Source: Natrinema ejinorense
GTDB lineage: Archaea; Halobacteriota; Halobacteria; Halobacteriales; Natrialbaceae
Length of the DNA: 64,000 nucleotides
Direction of reading: 5' to 3'
Assembly (NCBI RefSeq): GCF_002494345.1
Contig: NZ_NXNI01000002.1
Coordinates: 248,001 to 312,000 of the forward strand
Within the stretch, counting starts at the first letter, position 1; each line of letters begins with the position of its first letter. Below are positions 1 through 9,424 of this stretch, one piece after another. The position numbers and the translations under genes were made by a program. Under the pieces are notes generated by a model. It saw nothing but the letters and a program-made list of their open reading frames with translations, ran no database searches and was not told where the DNA came from.

Positions 1-170
1 CTCCGATCGACGCTTCCCTTGGGTGTCGATTCCTCGGATGCTCGTCCCGCGTCTCCACTGATCGTCGTTCCGGCGTGTCGGTGACGGCTACTCGCGTTCG
101 AAAAGACGAATCGGCTGCTCACTGACTGATGTCCGACGGGAGAGTCGAACGACCGCTCGTCGAAATTCGA

Positions 171-683
171 TTACAGTTCGACGTCGATATCTTTCGCCTT
201 CTCTTCCGGTGCCGCCTCGAGTTTCGATTCGGCTCCCTCGTCTGCTTCGACGATGGCTTGCATGTCGGAGAAGTACTTCTTGACCAGGCGGTTCGTGACG
301 CTCTTGAGCGCTCGCCCGCCGAGACTAACGATCGTTCCGGAGACGTCGGCGTTCGCCTCCCACGCGACGGTCGTCCCGCCGCCCTCGCGTTCGAGCAACT
401 CCATCGACGCGGTCATCTCGAACTCGTTTCGCGGTGCCTGGCCGGTGGCCTTCAGTTCGAGCGATTCCGGATACTCGATGTGCGTGACGACGGCGTCGAC
501 GTCGAACTCGGGTTTGACGCTCCCGACGCCGACCGCCAACACTGCCGTGATCTCGTGTGGGGATTCGAGGATCATCTCCTTGCATCCCGGCGCACACTGT
601 GCCAGTACGTCCGGATCCGTGAAGTACGGCCAGAGTTCCTCTCGCGACTGTTCCATCTCGTATTCGCCACTGAATTCTAACAT
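171..683 (-). CDS. CoxG-like SRPBCC family protein
   Basis: A 170-residue protein of the CO dehydrogenase subunit G (CoxG) branch of the SRPBCC/START-like fold. The N-terminus LEFSGEYEM, followed by a conserved FTDPDVLAQCAPGCKEM segment, is the usual CoxG opening. In molybdenum hydroxylase loci CoxG is a membrane-recruitment or maturation factor, not a catalytic subunit. Its ATG overlaps the last base of the upstream FAD-subunit gene, so the two are translationally coupled in a minus-strand operon that begins at the permease near 4014. The acidic C-terminal tail (about residues 145-170) is typical of halophiles. Family assignment is firm; the partner hydroxylase is not visible in the window. 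Confidence 0.85.
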   Translation of the reverse strand: MLEFSGEYEMEQSREELWPYFTDPDVLAQCAPGCKEMILESPHEITAVLAVGVGSVKPEFDVDAVVTHIEYPESLELKATGQAPRNEFEMTASMELLEREGGGTTVAWEANADVSGTIVSLGGRALKSVTNRLVKKYFSDMQAIVEADEGAESKLEAAPEEKAKDIDVEL

Positions 684-1570
684 TATTCTACTGCGTTTCC
701 GTATGCTATCTCGAGAGAGCGCTTCGCGTACTCCCCGGCCGTTTCTACTTTGTAGTCACGATCCGCGTGCATCTCTCCTGTTGGGTCGACCGCCTCCACG
801 ACGATGTCGGCGGCCGCGTCGAGCCCTGCCTCTGAGAGGGGCTCTCCTTCGAGTTCGGCCTCTGCGTCCTCGACCCGCAACGGCACGTCGGCCGCGTTCG
901 CGAGGACGAGTCGAACCGCTTCGATGATCGGCTCCTCGGCCTCCGGGTCGTCGACCCGAACCGCGGCTGCGGCGCTGATGGTCGGCCAGGTCTGTGCAGC
1001 GGGCTTGAGCTCTTCGAAGGCCATTCCCGAAACGTCGGGCGGAAAGAGATCGAGGGGTACCGTAACCGACTCGATGACTTCCTCCTCCCGGAGTTCCGTG
1101 AACATGTACGCGATGTAGAACTCCTCGGCGGAGACGCTCCGGTCCTCCGCAGCCGAGCGGAGGTGTATCGTCGCGTCCAGTGCTAGGAGAGCCGTCGGGT
1201 AGTTCCCCGCTGGATCCGCCTCGGCGAGGCTCCCGCCGAGCGTACCGCGACTGCGGACGCTCGGACCGGCGATCTGCTCGGCGGACCGTGGAAGCATCGG
1301 AACCGTTTCCGCCAACAGTTCCGATCGCTCGATCGCTCGGTGGGTAACCATCGACCCGATCCGGACCGCGTCGTCCTCCTGTCGGACGTACTCGAGTTCG
1401 TCGACATCGCCGAGATCGATCAGGTGCTCCGGCGTCGCGAGCCGGTTTGCCATCACGATTCCGAGCGACTGATTCCCTGCCATCAGCTCCGCGTCCGGAT
1501 GGTTCTCCAGCAGGTCGAAGACCTCCTCGAGGGTCGACGGTCGATGGTAGTCGAATTGTGTCGGTTTCAT
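683..1570 (-). CDS. FAD-binding subunit of a xanthine dehydrogenase/CO dehydrogenase-type molybdenum hydroxylase (CoxM-like)
   Basis: A 295-residue protein with the CoxM/XdhB architecture. The FAD-binding motif AGNQSLGIVMANRL lies near residues 32-45 (family form AGGxSL), the second flavin motif TLGGSLAEADPAGNYP near 110-125, and the CO_deh_flav C-terminal domain after about residue 175. This subunit passes electrons from an iron-sulfur subunit to an external acceptor. Normally it sits with CoxS and CoxL; here neither is seen, and the genes upstream are ABC permeases. The large and small subunits may lie left of the window. Context with a substrate importer suggests hydroxylation of the imported compound rather than CO oxidation. 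Confidence 0.85.
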   Translation of the reverse strand: MKPTQFDYHRPSTLEEVFDLLENHPDAELMAGNQSLGIVMANRLATPEHLIDLGDVDELEYVRQEDDAVRIGSMVTHRAIERSELLAETVPMLPRSAEQIAGPSVRSRGTLGGSLAEADPAGNYPTALLALDATIHLRSAAEDRSVSAEEFYIAYMFTELREEEVIESVTVPLDLFPPDVSGMAFEELKPAAQTWPTISAAAAVRVDDPEAEEPIIEAVRLVLANAADVPLRVEDAEAELEGEPLSEAGLDAAADIVVEAVDPTGEMHADRDYKVETAGEYAKRSLEIAYGNAVE

Positions 1571-1588
1571 TGATAGTGGTGAGGTGGT

Positions 1589-2395
1589 TCAGCCGATGAG
1601 GTCGAAGTCGGCGTCGTGGCGGTACTCGAACACGCGCTTTTCGAGCGGTTTGACGACGACGTATTCGATGATGAGGATCACGACCATGAACAGGGCTGCC
1701 CACGCCCACGCTTGTTCGAACTGGTAGAGCTGGTAGGTCTGCATCAGCTTGTAGCCGACGCCGGAGTTACCGACGAAGATCTCCGCGATGGTGACGATCT
1801 TCCACGAGATGGCGAGGCCGAACCGGAATCCCGAAAACAGGAACGGTGCTGCACTCGGGAGGATCAGCCGCTTGAGCATCCGCTTTCGAGAGATGTTGAA
1901 CGACTTGGACATCGCCACGAGGTCCGCCTCGATGCTCTCGACGCCCTTCCAGACGTTGATCGCGATGTAGGGGAACGTCGTCAGCACCGTCGCCGAGACG
2001 GGCGTGATGATGCTGATACCGAAGACGAGCGTGGCGACGGCGGCCCAGGCAATCGCCGGGATCGAGAGCCCGACGACGACCCACGGCGTGAAGAACCGTT
2101 GACCGAAGTTGTTCACGCCCATGAAGACGCCCAACATCGTCCCGAGCACCATCGATCCGATGAAGCCCCACAGCGTTCGCCACATCGTCGCCCACAGGTG
2201 GGTGCCCGCGACGCCACTCGCGACGAGGTTCCAGGCGTCACCGAGCGCTTCCTGGGGGAACGGCATTAGCTCGTTCGGGAACACCGACGCGAGCGCAAAC
2301 CAGCCGACGAACCCCAACACGATACCGAAGACCCGGGCGGGGACGCCGGTCGGAAGGTTTCCGATGCCGTATGCAGTTTCATCTGTCGTTGCCAT
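1589..2395 (-). CDS. ABC transporter permease (SsuC/TauC type)
   Basis: A 268-residue integral membrane protein with about six hydrophobic segments and a BPD_transp_1 EAA-loop region around residues 155-180 (GVESIEADLVAMSKSFNISRKRMLKRLILPSAAPFLF). This matches the permeases of sulfonate, taurine, nitrate and pyrimidine-precursor importers. It lies 2 nt after the ATPase gene and is the second permease of the operon, so the transporter is probably heteromeric. Substrate cannot be read from the permease. Sulfonate- or thiamine-precursor-like substrates are the commonest in this subfamily. Confidence 0.85.
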   Translation of the reverse strand: MATTDETAYGIGNLPTGVPARVFGIVLGFVGWFALASVFPNELMPFPQEALGDAWNLVASGVAGTHLWATMWRTLWGFIGSMVLGTMLGVFMGVNNFGQRFFTPWVVVGLSIPAIAWAAVATLVFGISIITPVSATVLTTFPYIAINVWKGVESIEADLVAMSKSFNISRKRMLKRLILPSAAPFLFSGFRFGLAISWKIVTIAEIFVGNSGVGYKLMQTYQLYQFEQAWAWAALFMVVILIIEYVVVKPLEKRVFEYRHDADFDLIG

Positions 2396-2397
2396 CG

Positions 2398-3183
2398 TCA
2401 GTCCTCGATGCTGTGGAAGGCTCTGATTGCCTCTCCACGGAACTTCAGGAATTCGTCCGAGTCGACCTCCCGTGGACGCTCGAGCGGGTTCTCCAGGTCG
2501 GCGTAGATTTCGCCTTGACCCAGCATCAGTAGCCGGTCCGATAGCTGGATGGCTTCGGTCATGTCGTGTGTGACGAAGAACACCGTCTTGTTGAGCTGTT
2601 GCCAGATGTCGAGGAGTTCGTCTCGAAGCGTCTCCGCGGTAATCTCGTCCAGGTTACTGAACGGCTCGTCCATCAGGAGGACGCCGGGGTCGGTGCTGAG
2701 TGCACGTGCGATCCCGACCCGCTGTTGCTGGCCGCCCGACAGCTGCGTCGGATACTTGTCGTAGTGCTCGCTGAGCCCGACGAGATCGAGATGCGTCTGA
2801 GCGTGCTGTTCCGTGTAATCGGGATTGTTCTCGTGGACGTATTCGATGTTGTTGACACAGGTGTTCCAGGGCAGCAGTCGGGGTGACTGGAAGACGTGTC
2901 CGAGCGTCACGTCGGTACTTCCGTCCTGATTTTCGAACCGAACCTGGCCCTCCGTCGGCTCGAGGACGTCGCTGACGATGTTGAGCATCGTCGACTTTCC
3001 GCTCCCCGACTTCCCGAGCAGGCAGACGAACGAGCCCGGTTCGATGTCGATGTTGATGTCGCTGAAGACCTCCTCGACCCCTTCGGACGTATCGAACGTC
3101 TTGCCGAGGTTTTCGATGTGAATTGCTGCTGCGTTTTCCGATTCCACTGCGACTCTGTCGTCCGATCGTGCTTGTGAACTCAT
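2398..3183 (-). CDS. ABC transporter ATP-binding protein (SsuB/TauB type)
   Basis: A 261-residue cytoplasmic ATPase. Walker A is GKSGSGKST (about residues 58-66), the signature is LSGGQQQRVGIARAL, Walker B is VLLMDEPFSNLD, and the switch histidine is in FVTHDMTEA. The spacing and the DMTEAIQLSDRL segment match the nitrate/sulfonate/taurine importer ATPases. It sits between two permease genes with 2-3 nt gaps on either side, so the three are co-transcribed and translationally linked. It energises import of the ligand delivered by the lipoprotein encoded divergently at 4701. Confidence 0.92.
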   Translation of the reverse strand: MSSQARSDDRVAVESENAAAIHIENLGKTFDTSEGVEEVFSDINIDIEPGSFVCLLGKSGSGKSTMLNIVSDVLEPTEGQVRFENQDGSTDVTLGHVFQSPRLLPWNTCVNNIEYVHENNPDYTEQHAQTHLDLVGLSEHYDKYPTQLSGGQQQRVGIARALSTDPGVLLMDEPFSNLDEITAETLRDELLDIWQQLNKTVFFVTHDMTEAIQLSDRLLMLGQGEIYADLENPLERPREVDSDEFLKFRGEAIRAFHSIED

Positions 3184-3186
3184 TGG

Positions 3187-4014
3187 TTAGACACCTCCAA
3201 TCATTCCCATGTCCGTTCCTTCCCGCCAGTCGAAGACCCGCTTTTCGATCTGCTGTAGGATACCGTATTCGACGATCAGGATGACCCCCGTGAACAGGAC
3301 CGTCCACGCGAGGACCCCGGTCAGCGAGAGAATCTCCATCTGCCGTTCGATCATAAAGCCGACGCCACTCCCCGCTGCGATCAGCTCGGCGAGCGTCGTG
3401 ATCTTCCAACAGATCGCAAAGGAGTAGCGTGCCCCTGCGAACCACTCCGGAAGCACTGACTGGACGATGACGCGCCAGATCGTCCGCCGCCGCGAGACGT
3501 CGAACGCGCTCGACATCTCGAGGAGGGCGTAGTCGACGTTTTTCACTCCCTCGAAGACGTTCTGGGTGAGGAAGGGGAACGCGATGGCGGCGCCGGCGAC
3601 GATCGGCGTCGTGTCGCTGACGCCGAACCACATCGCCGCGAAAATCGCGGCGAACAGCGACGGCAGGGCGAGCCCGACCGTGATGTAATCCTGGAGCGCG
3701 TGGCGCCAGAAGTCGGACATGCCCATCACGATACCGAGAACGGTTCCGATGATCGTCGTGATGACGAATCCCAGGACAACACGTCGAATCGTAGCGATCA
3801 TGTGCGGTGTCGCCGTGCCGGAGGCCACCAACGTGTACGCTCGTTCACCGACGAGCGTCGGCGACGAAATACTCGACTCGAGACCAAGTACGTTGGACAA
3901 AACGGCCCAGGCGATAACGATGAATAGCATCGATTCGAAGAAGATCACCTTGTTCTGCGTGTAGAGGACCTTCGGGACGAACTGGTCGATACTTCGACTC
4001 GTTCTCGTACTCAT
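3187..4014 (-). CDS. ABC transporter permease (SsuC/TauC type), first gene of the importer operon
   Basis: A 275-residue membrane protein with an extended cytoplasmic N-terminus (RTSRSIDQFVPKVLYTQNKVIF) and about six membrane segments. Its EAA loop is near residues 165-190 (GVKNVDYALLEMSSAFDVSRRRTIWRVIV). It is related to, but clearly diverged from, the second permease in the same operon, as expected for a heterodimeric channel. It is the promoter-proximal gene: the next 686 nt up to the binding protein gene form a divergent control region. Confidence 0.85.
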   Translation of the reverse strand: MSTRTSRSIDQFVPKVLYTQNKVIFFESMLFIVIAWAVLSNVLGLESSISSPTLVGERAYTLVASGTATPHMIATIRRVVLGFVITTIIGTVLGIVMGMSDFWRHALQDYITVGLALPSLFAAIFAAMWFGVSDTTPIVAGAAIAFPFLTQNVFEGVKNVDYALLEMSSAFDVSRRRTIWRVIVQSVLPEWFAGARYSFAICWKITTLAELIAAGSGVGFMIERQMEILSLTGVLAWTVLFTGVILIVEYGILQQIEKRVFDWREGTDMGMIGGV

Positions 4015-4700
4015 TGTCGTTTCCTCTCTAGTCTCAGAGAGGTGTTTTGGACGGCGATAGCACGGTTGCTATTCAGCCCACTGTGACTGGTTATCATATG
4101 CTCCATGTGCCACGATGCAACTTTCACTATTAAAGCTTTTGTTGGTCCACAGAACTGCTACCCCCCCCCGACTCACGAACCCGTTTCGAACGGCTGATTC
4201 CGTCTCCCGCTACCGGAAACGGCCTCTGGGGCGTCGTCGGACCTTCAACTCGGGTACTACTGCCTCGCGCTACGCGTCGACTACGATGTTCGGTCGTCGG
4301 ACGAGATTCCGACCGTCCGCGACAGCTTCGGGATCCCAACCGAGCCATGGGAGACGCTCGCAGTTACCGGTGGAACCGCTTGAATCGTACGACTCTTGCG
4401 CACACCTAAACTAGTATCGGGCTGGATTGGCCACACCGGTCCGCGAGTAGACTGGTGTCATCTGCCCCGATCCACGTCATCGGTACCTGTCGACGAGCCT
4501 CGCTCTCGGATCCGTTTCTTCCCCGTTGTTCATGAACAGAGAATACATTGTTTGTGTTTTCTGCATCGAAGTATATCAAACCGTGAAAGAAACGGATTAA
4601 ATATAGCTATCTACCGACCAAGTAGTCACGATTTACTCATCCTATATATAATTATTTACCCAAACTATTAAATGGGAGTGCTTCCAAGCACTGATACGGT
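4015..4700. promoter_or_regulatory. Divergent control region between importer operon and binding-protein gene
   Basis: A non-coding stretch of 686 nt. Close to the permease start is an inverted repeat with arms ATAGCA and TGCTAT separated by 4 nt (4057-4072), a candidate operator. Toward the right end are AT-rich segments (4590-4675). The segment CTATTAAATGG at about 4664-4674 lies roughly 27-37 nt before the ATG at 4701, the position expected of a TATA box for a leaderless transcript. I see no credible protein gene here. The IclR regulator encoded at 10730 is one candidate ligand-responsive factor, which is inference. Confidence 0.5.
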
Positions 4701-5792
4701 ATGACAAGCCAAAGACGAACCTTTATCAAAGGACTCGGCACTGCAGCGACCATCGGCGCACTCAGTGGATGCATGGGTGGTGGCGGCAACGGCGGCGGCA
4801 GTGGCCCAGGGATGGCAATGGCGCCCGACGGCATGATGGGCGTCTGGATGGATCACATCGTCAACGAGACCAGCATTCTCGAGGACACGATGGACGAGGC
4901 GGGATACGAGATGACCATCGACTCGAGCTGGGAAGACGCGGCGCTGTTCGCGTCCGGGCAGGCGACGTTCTCGACGTTCAGCTCGCTCGAAGCGGCACAG
5001 CTCGCCGGTCAGCGTGACCAGAACCTCGTGGTCTTCGGACGTATACACCCACAGTACATGGGGTGGATGGTCGACACCGGCGGGGATTACGATCCGGACA
5101 ACACCGGTAGCGTCCAGGCTTCGATCGACGCCCTCGTCGAGGACGACGCCCTCGTCGGCATCGGTGCCTGGAACGGCGGCCACGTTCCGACCGACACGAT
5201 CGCGATGGACCAGGTGTACGGATACGAGTTCTCCGAGGAAGGCGGTGACTTCAACGTGACGACGGCAGACTACGTCGCGATCCCGACGCTGATCAACGAC
5301 GGCGAACTCGCTGCGGGTTCGACGTCGCCCGAACACGGCGGTGCGCGTTTCCTGACCGACGGTCAGGAGGACCTGACGAAACTCTTCTGGGGCGCCGACC
5401 TCGCCGCAGAGGAAGGCTTCGGTATTCCCCAGCTGAACTCGCTCGTGACGACCCAGGAGTTCTGGGATCAGGAACAGGAGGCCGTCGAGGCCTTTACGGA
5501 CGCGTTCCAGCAGGGTATCGACTGGTTCCTCGACGATCCGAAGGGCCACGTGCTCGACAACGAGGACTACATCGAGATGCTCGGCGCGCAAAACGCGGCA
5601 CAGGCCGAGTACATCATCGACTGGGGGCTCAACCTCGAGTACGACACTGACACTCAGATGGTCTACGAGGACGTTACGATGAGCGAAGACGCCATCGCAG
5701 CCGACCGGGAGTTCATCGAATACTCCGAGAGCATCGGTTTCGTTCCCGAGGGCTGGAGCGAAAACATCTCGTTCGAGACAATCTCGTCTTAA
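4701..5792 (+). CDS. ABC transporter substrate-binding lipoprotein (NMT1/SsuA-like)
   Basis: A 363-residue secreted protein. The N-terminus has a twin-arginine motif (QRRTFIKG, residues 4-11) followed by a hydrophobic stretch and a lipobox LSGC, so it is exported folded by Tat and lipid-anchored at the Cys at about residue 25. A glycine-rich linker precedes the periplasmic-binding-protein-like fold. The pattern of SFASGQATF-like segment, then helices, matches the NMT1/ThiY/SsuA family. It is transcribed away from the permease/ATPase genes but is their obvious partner. The specific ligand is unknown; sulfonates are favoured by the neighbouring enzymes, weakly. Confidence 0.85.
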   Translation: MTSQRRTFIKGLGTAATIGALSGCMGGGGNGGGSGPGMAMAPDGMMGVWMDHIVNETSILEDTMDEAGYEMTIDSSWEDAALFASGQATFSTFSSLEAAQLAGQRDQNLVVFGRIHPQYMGWMVDTGGDYDPDNTGSVQASIDALVEDDALVGIGAWNGGHVPTDTIAMDQVYGYEFSEEGGDFNVTTADYVAIPTLINDGELAAGSTSPEHGGARFLTDGQEDLTKLFWGADLAAEEGFGIPQLNSLVTTQEFWDQEQEAVEAFTDAFQQGIDWFLDDPKGHVLDNEDYIEMLGAQNAAQAEYIIDWGLNLEYDTDTQMVYEDVTMSEDAIAADREFIEYSESIGFVPEGWSENISFETISS

Positions 5793-6245
5793 AATATCGT
5801 CACACACGCCTTGGAAACGGCGGAACCGAATCACACCGTCCAGTTCGAATCGCTCTACTAACACCGACTTCGCGGCTCGCTCCCGAGTCGACCTCGTCGC
5901 CGCTCGACGCACGGGTGGAAACGAACCGCTGGCAACGGGCGGTCATCGCCGGTCGGGAACGCCCATTCTGTGGTCTTTATAAGACGGTCACGTTGACAGA
6001 CAGCGCTGACGATGCGCGTCTCGCAGTCGGAACGCTTCTGACGGAAGCGTTTCGGTGGCCGCCGATATACCGTCGACGGATCGAGCGACGATCCCGCTAT
6101 ACCTTGGTCACCGACTCTCGGAGAACGAGACCGTTACCCGAAAACGAAACCGGTGCTCGCTCCTCCGATCGTGCCGTTCCTGGAGTCTTGTGACGCGAAC
6201 TCGTGGACGGAATCATTATATATACGCGGGTCTAGATCCGAACAC
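5793..6245. promoter_or_regulatory. Intergenic region with promoter of the aldehyde dehydrogenase gene
   Basis: About 450 nt without a plausible gene. A strong TATA-like box TTATATATA at 6216-6224 lies 22-30 nt before the ATG at 6246. This fits a leaderless transcript and decides the start codon: the longer reading frame beginning at 6153 would start upstream of the promoter. Confidence 0.6.
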
Positions 6246-7726
6246 ATGCCTGAGCTAGAGACATTAGCAGACGACGGGCAGCTTCGAAATTACGCCAACG
6301 GTCAGTGGACCGAGATCACTGGAAGCAACGGACAGGATATCGTCAATCCTGCGACGGGTGAAACGCTCGGTCACGTCCCGTTTAGCGACGAAGCGAACGT
6401 GGATCGAGTCGTCGGCGACGCACTCGAGGCCTTTCAGGACTGGCAATCGACTCCGGTCGAGGAACGCATTCAACCGCTGTTCGAATTCAAGCAGCTGCTC
6501 GAGGAACACGAATCCGACCTGGCGGAACTGGTGGTCCAGGAACACGGCAAAACGCTCGCCGAGGCTCGCGGTGAGGTACGGCGGGGAATCGAGAACGTGG
6601 AGGTCGCCTGTGGCATCCCATCGATGATGCAGGCGGGGAACCTCGCCCACGCCGCGCCCGAGATCGACGAGAGCGCAGTTCGACAGCCACTGGGCGTATT
6701 CACTGCGATTACCCCGTTCAACTTCCCCGCGATGATCCCGCTGTGGTTCCTGCCGTACGCGGTCGCGACCGGCAACACGTTCATTCTGAAGCCCAGCGAG
6801 CAGGACCCGCTGACGGCGCGGCTGATCTTCCAGCTGATCGACGAGGCCGGCTTCCCGGACGGCGTCGTCAACATGGTCCACGGCGGTCCCGAAGCCGTCA
6901 ACGCGTTGCTGGACCACGACGACATCGCTGGCGCGTCGTTCGTCGGCAGCACGCCCATCGCCAAACACGTCTACGAGCGAGGAGCCAAGAACGGCAAGCG
7001 CGTCCAGGCACAGGGCGGCGCGAAAAATCACGTCATCGTCACCGAGAGCGCGGATCTGGACTTCGCCGCCGAGAAGGTCCTGTCGGCGTCGTGTGCCTGT
7101 GCCGGCGAGCGGTGTCTCGCCCTCGACAACGTCGTCATCGAGGACTCCATCTACGACGACTTCGTCGACCGCACCGTCGAGCTAGCCGACGAGATGACCG
7201 TTAGCCAGGGCCTCGAGGACGACGTCGACATGGGGGCGCTCATCACCCCGAACACGAACAGAACGTGCGCAATCACATCCAGACGGGGATCGAAGAGGGC
7301 GCGACTCTGCTCCGGGACGGCCGTGATATCACGGTCGATGGATACGAGGACGGGAACTTCCTCGGACCGACCGTGTTCGGCGACGTGACCGCCGACATGG
7401 TCATCGCTCGCGAGGAGATCTTCGGACCGGTGGTCAATCTGATGCGTGCCGAGAACTTCGATGAGGCCGTCGAGACGGTCAACGAGAGCCGATTCGGTAA
7501 CGCTGCCAGCCTCTTTACCAACAACGGACACAAGGCGAACAGGTTCAAGAAGGAAGCCGAAGCGGGCAATCTGGGCGTCAACGTCGGCACCGTCGCACCC
7601 ATGGCGTTCTTCCACTTCGGCGGACAGAAGGACTCGTTCTTCGGCGACCTCCACGCACAGGGCGAGGACATGATTCAGTTCTACACCGACAAAACGATCT
7701 ACATCGAGCGCTGGCCCGACCAGTAA
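6246..7726 (+). pseudogene. mmsA: CoA-acylating methylmalonate-semialdehyde dehydrogenase-like gene, frameshifted
   Basis: Two overlapping frames together encode a complete aldehyde dehydrogenase of about 493 residues. The first runs from 6246 to the region of 7249; the second carries the remainder to 7726. The family sequence is restored by adding one C to the CCCC run at 7246-7249, which gives ITPEHEQNVRNHI across the join. The motif GGAKNH replaces the usual glutamate region of NAD-only aldehyde dehydrogenases, and the active-site Cys is in AGERCLA. Both are hallmarks of the MmsA, CoA-dependent branch (malonate or methylmalonate semialdehyde to acetyl- or propionyl-CoA). Without correction the first frame ends at 7388 and lacks the C-terminal third. 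It could be a real inactivating mutation or a homopolymer sequencing error. Confidence 0.88.
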
Positions 7727-7748
7727 GTCGGCTGGCGACCACGATTCG

Positions 7749-7760
7749 AATCTTTTTCTT
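7749..7760 (+). terminator. T-rich transcription terminator after mmsA
   Basis: The run ATCTTTTTCTTG, 22 nt past the mmsA stop, is the kind of oligo-T tract that ends archaeal transcripts. The downstream gene is convergent, its own end lying at 7979, which fits termination here. Confidence 0.4.
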
Positions 7761-7978
7761 GAAGCGCCGATCGCGACCGCACAGCAAGCGCCGTCAGTAA
7801 TGCTCTCGAATGGTGAGACGACTACCGCGTCGCTATCGCCCGTTCCGGCGTATCGGTCGCACTCGGACGTGGCGTCCCGGCGCGGCCGTGTCGTCCACTA
7901 TCCGGTCCTCGATAATACTGATCCACGACGAGTACCAGCGTCGACTGTTCGAATCAAAAACGGCTGTTTCAGCCGGCG

Positions 7979-9271
7979 TTAATCGGTATCCGCGGTCTCG
8001 TCGGTCGAGAGTCGTGCCTCGGCTGACAGTCGGTGCGCGTGCGTGCCCTCGATTTCGCAGATTTTCGCCGCGTGGGGCGCGATACTAGCTGCACCCTCGG
8101 CGGTCGCCTGCTGGTGGGTGAGCGTCTTGAGGTACGTTCCGACCCAGATGCCGCCGCTGTACCGAGCGACCTCCACCGTCGGTAGGCTGTGGTTCGTCCC
8201 CACTGCCTTGTCGCCGAAGACGACGGGAGAGTGATCCCCCAGGAACAGCGACCCGTAGTTGTACAGATCGTCCATCAGATCGCGGGGGTTCTTGGTCATC
8301 ACCTGCAGGTGCTCGATCGCGTACTCGTTCGCGATGTCGGTCGCTTCCCGACTGTCGGCGGCGACGACGACCTCACCGTTGTTCTCCCAACAGTCCCGTG
8401 CGGTTTCTTCGGTCTCGAGTGCCGGCAACTGATCGGCGAGTTCGCTCATCGAATCGCGGGCTATCGCTTCGTCCGTAGAGACGAGTATCGGTCTCGAGTT
8501 CGGATCGTGTTCGGCTTGGGCCAGAAGGTCGGTCGCGATCAGTTCGGGATCGGACGTCTCGTCGGCCATGATCAGCACTTCGCTCGGCCCGGCGAGGAAG
8601 TCGATGCCGACGTGGCCGTACACCTGGCGTTTCGCCTCCGTGGTAAAGACGTTCCCCGGGCCGGTAATCTTCGCGACCGACGGGACCGTCTCCGTTCCGT
8701 ACGCCATCGCAGCGATGGCCTGTGCGCCGCCGATACAGTAAATCTCGTCGGCTCCCGACTGGTCCATCGCGTAGAGCTGTGCCGACTGTATCGTCCCGTC
8801 CGGTTGGGGTGGGGCACAGGTAACGATCCGGTCGACGCCCGCGATATCCGCGGGGACGATCGACATTGCGGGGGCCGCTACCAGCGGATGCCGGCCGCCG
8901 GGAACGTACGTGCCGGCGGATTCGACGGGAACGATTCGCTGGCCGAGCGTTACCCCCGGCTGGAACTCCTTCTCGAATCCCTGGATGTGCGTTCGTTGTT
9001 CCTCGTGGAAGGCGCGGACGTTTTCGATCGTCTTGTCGATGGCCTCGCGATGATCCGCCGAAAGGTCGTCTCGAGCCGCTGCGAGCTCGTCGTCGGTGAT
9101 TCGCAACTCCTCGCGTTCGACCCCGTCGAACTTCTCCGTGAGCCGCTTGACGCCGTCGTCTCCGTCGTTCCGAACCGTCGAAAGAATATCCTGTACTGCC
9201 TCGGTGACCTCCTGATCGACTTCCAGAGAGGCCTCTTCAGCCTGTTTGAGATACTCACCTTTGTCTGCCAT
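7979..9271 (-). CDS. Histidinol dehydrogenase paralogue, possibly sulfopropanediol (HpsN-like) dehydrogenase
   Basis: A 430-residue protein with the complete HisD fold. Zinc and catalytic positions are retained: LLAQAEHD (Gln/His ligands), GDKAVGTNH (Asp ligand and catalytic His) and EGTHAH (C-terminal His). However, the stretch after the catalytic His reads [22 protein letters not shown]. The VARYSGGxWVG form is characteristic of catabolic HisD paralogues such as HpsN, which oxidises 2,3-dihydroxypropane-1-sulfonate to sulfolactate. True HisD has a different segment here. It sits with an ABC importer, hydroxyacid dehydrogenase and IclR regulator, not with his genes, supporting a catabolic role. 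A TATA-like TAATAAAG at 9295-9302 lies about 25-30 nt before the ATG. Substrate is inferred. Confidence 0.75.
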   Translation of the reverse strand: MADKGEYLKQAEEASLEVDQEVTEAVQDILSTVRNDGDDGVKRLTEKFDGVEREELRITDDELAAARDDLSADHREAIDKTIENVRAFHEEQRTHIQGFEKEFQPGVTLGQRIVPVESAGTYVPGGRHPLVAAPAMSIVPADIAGVDRIVTCAPPQPDGTIQSAQLYAMDQSGADEIYCIGGAQAIAAMAYGTETVPSVAKITGPGNVFTTEAKRQVYGHVGIDFLAGPSEVLIMADETSDPELIATDLLAQAEHDPNSRPILVSTDEAIARDSMSELADQLPALETEETARDCWENNGEVVVAADSREATDIANEYAIEHLQVMTKNPRDLMDDLYNYGSLFLGDHSPVVFGDKAVGTNHSLPTVEVARYSGGIWVGTYLKTLTHQQATAEGAASIAPHAAKICEIEGTHAHRLSAEARLSTDETADTD

Positions 9272-9424
9272 GGTATGAACTCCGTGCCAACTGTAATAAA
9301 GCTTAGGATGGTGCGGATCACGACCTTCGCGTTCGTCCGCCCATCACGGGGAAACGCGGTCCACTTGCCGCGGGTGAGTCCTTCGAGGAATACATTTAGG
9401 TAGCCGTAACCACGAGAGCACGGT

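Noticed and set aside
4668-5912. Open frame of 414 codons on the minus strand across the binding-protein gene
   Set aside because: Shadow of the Tat lipoprotein gene, which has clear family motifs and signal peptide in the other direction.
7979-9271. Biosynthetic histidinol dehydrogenase
   Set aside because: Substrate-loop sequence and neighbours are those of catabolic paralogues, and no his genes are nearby. It cannot be excluded fully without a tree.
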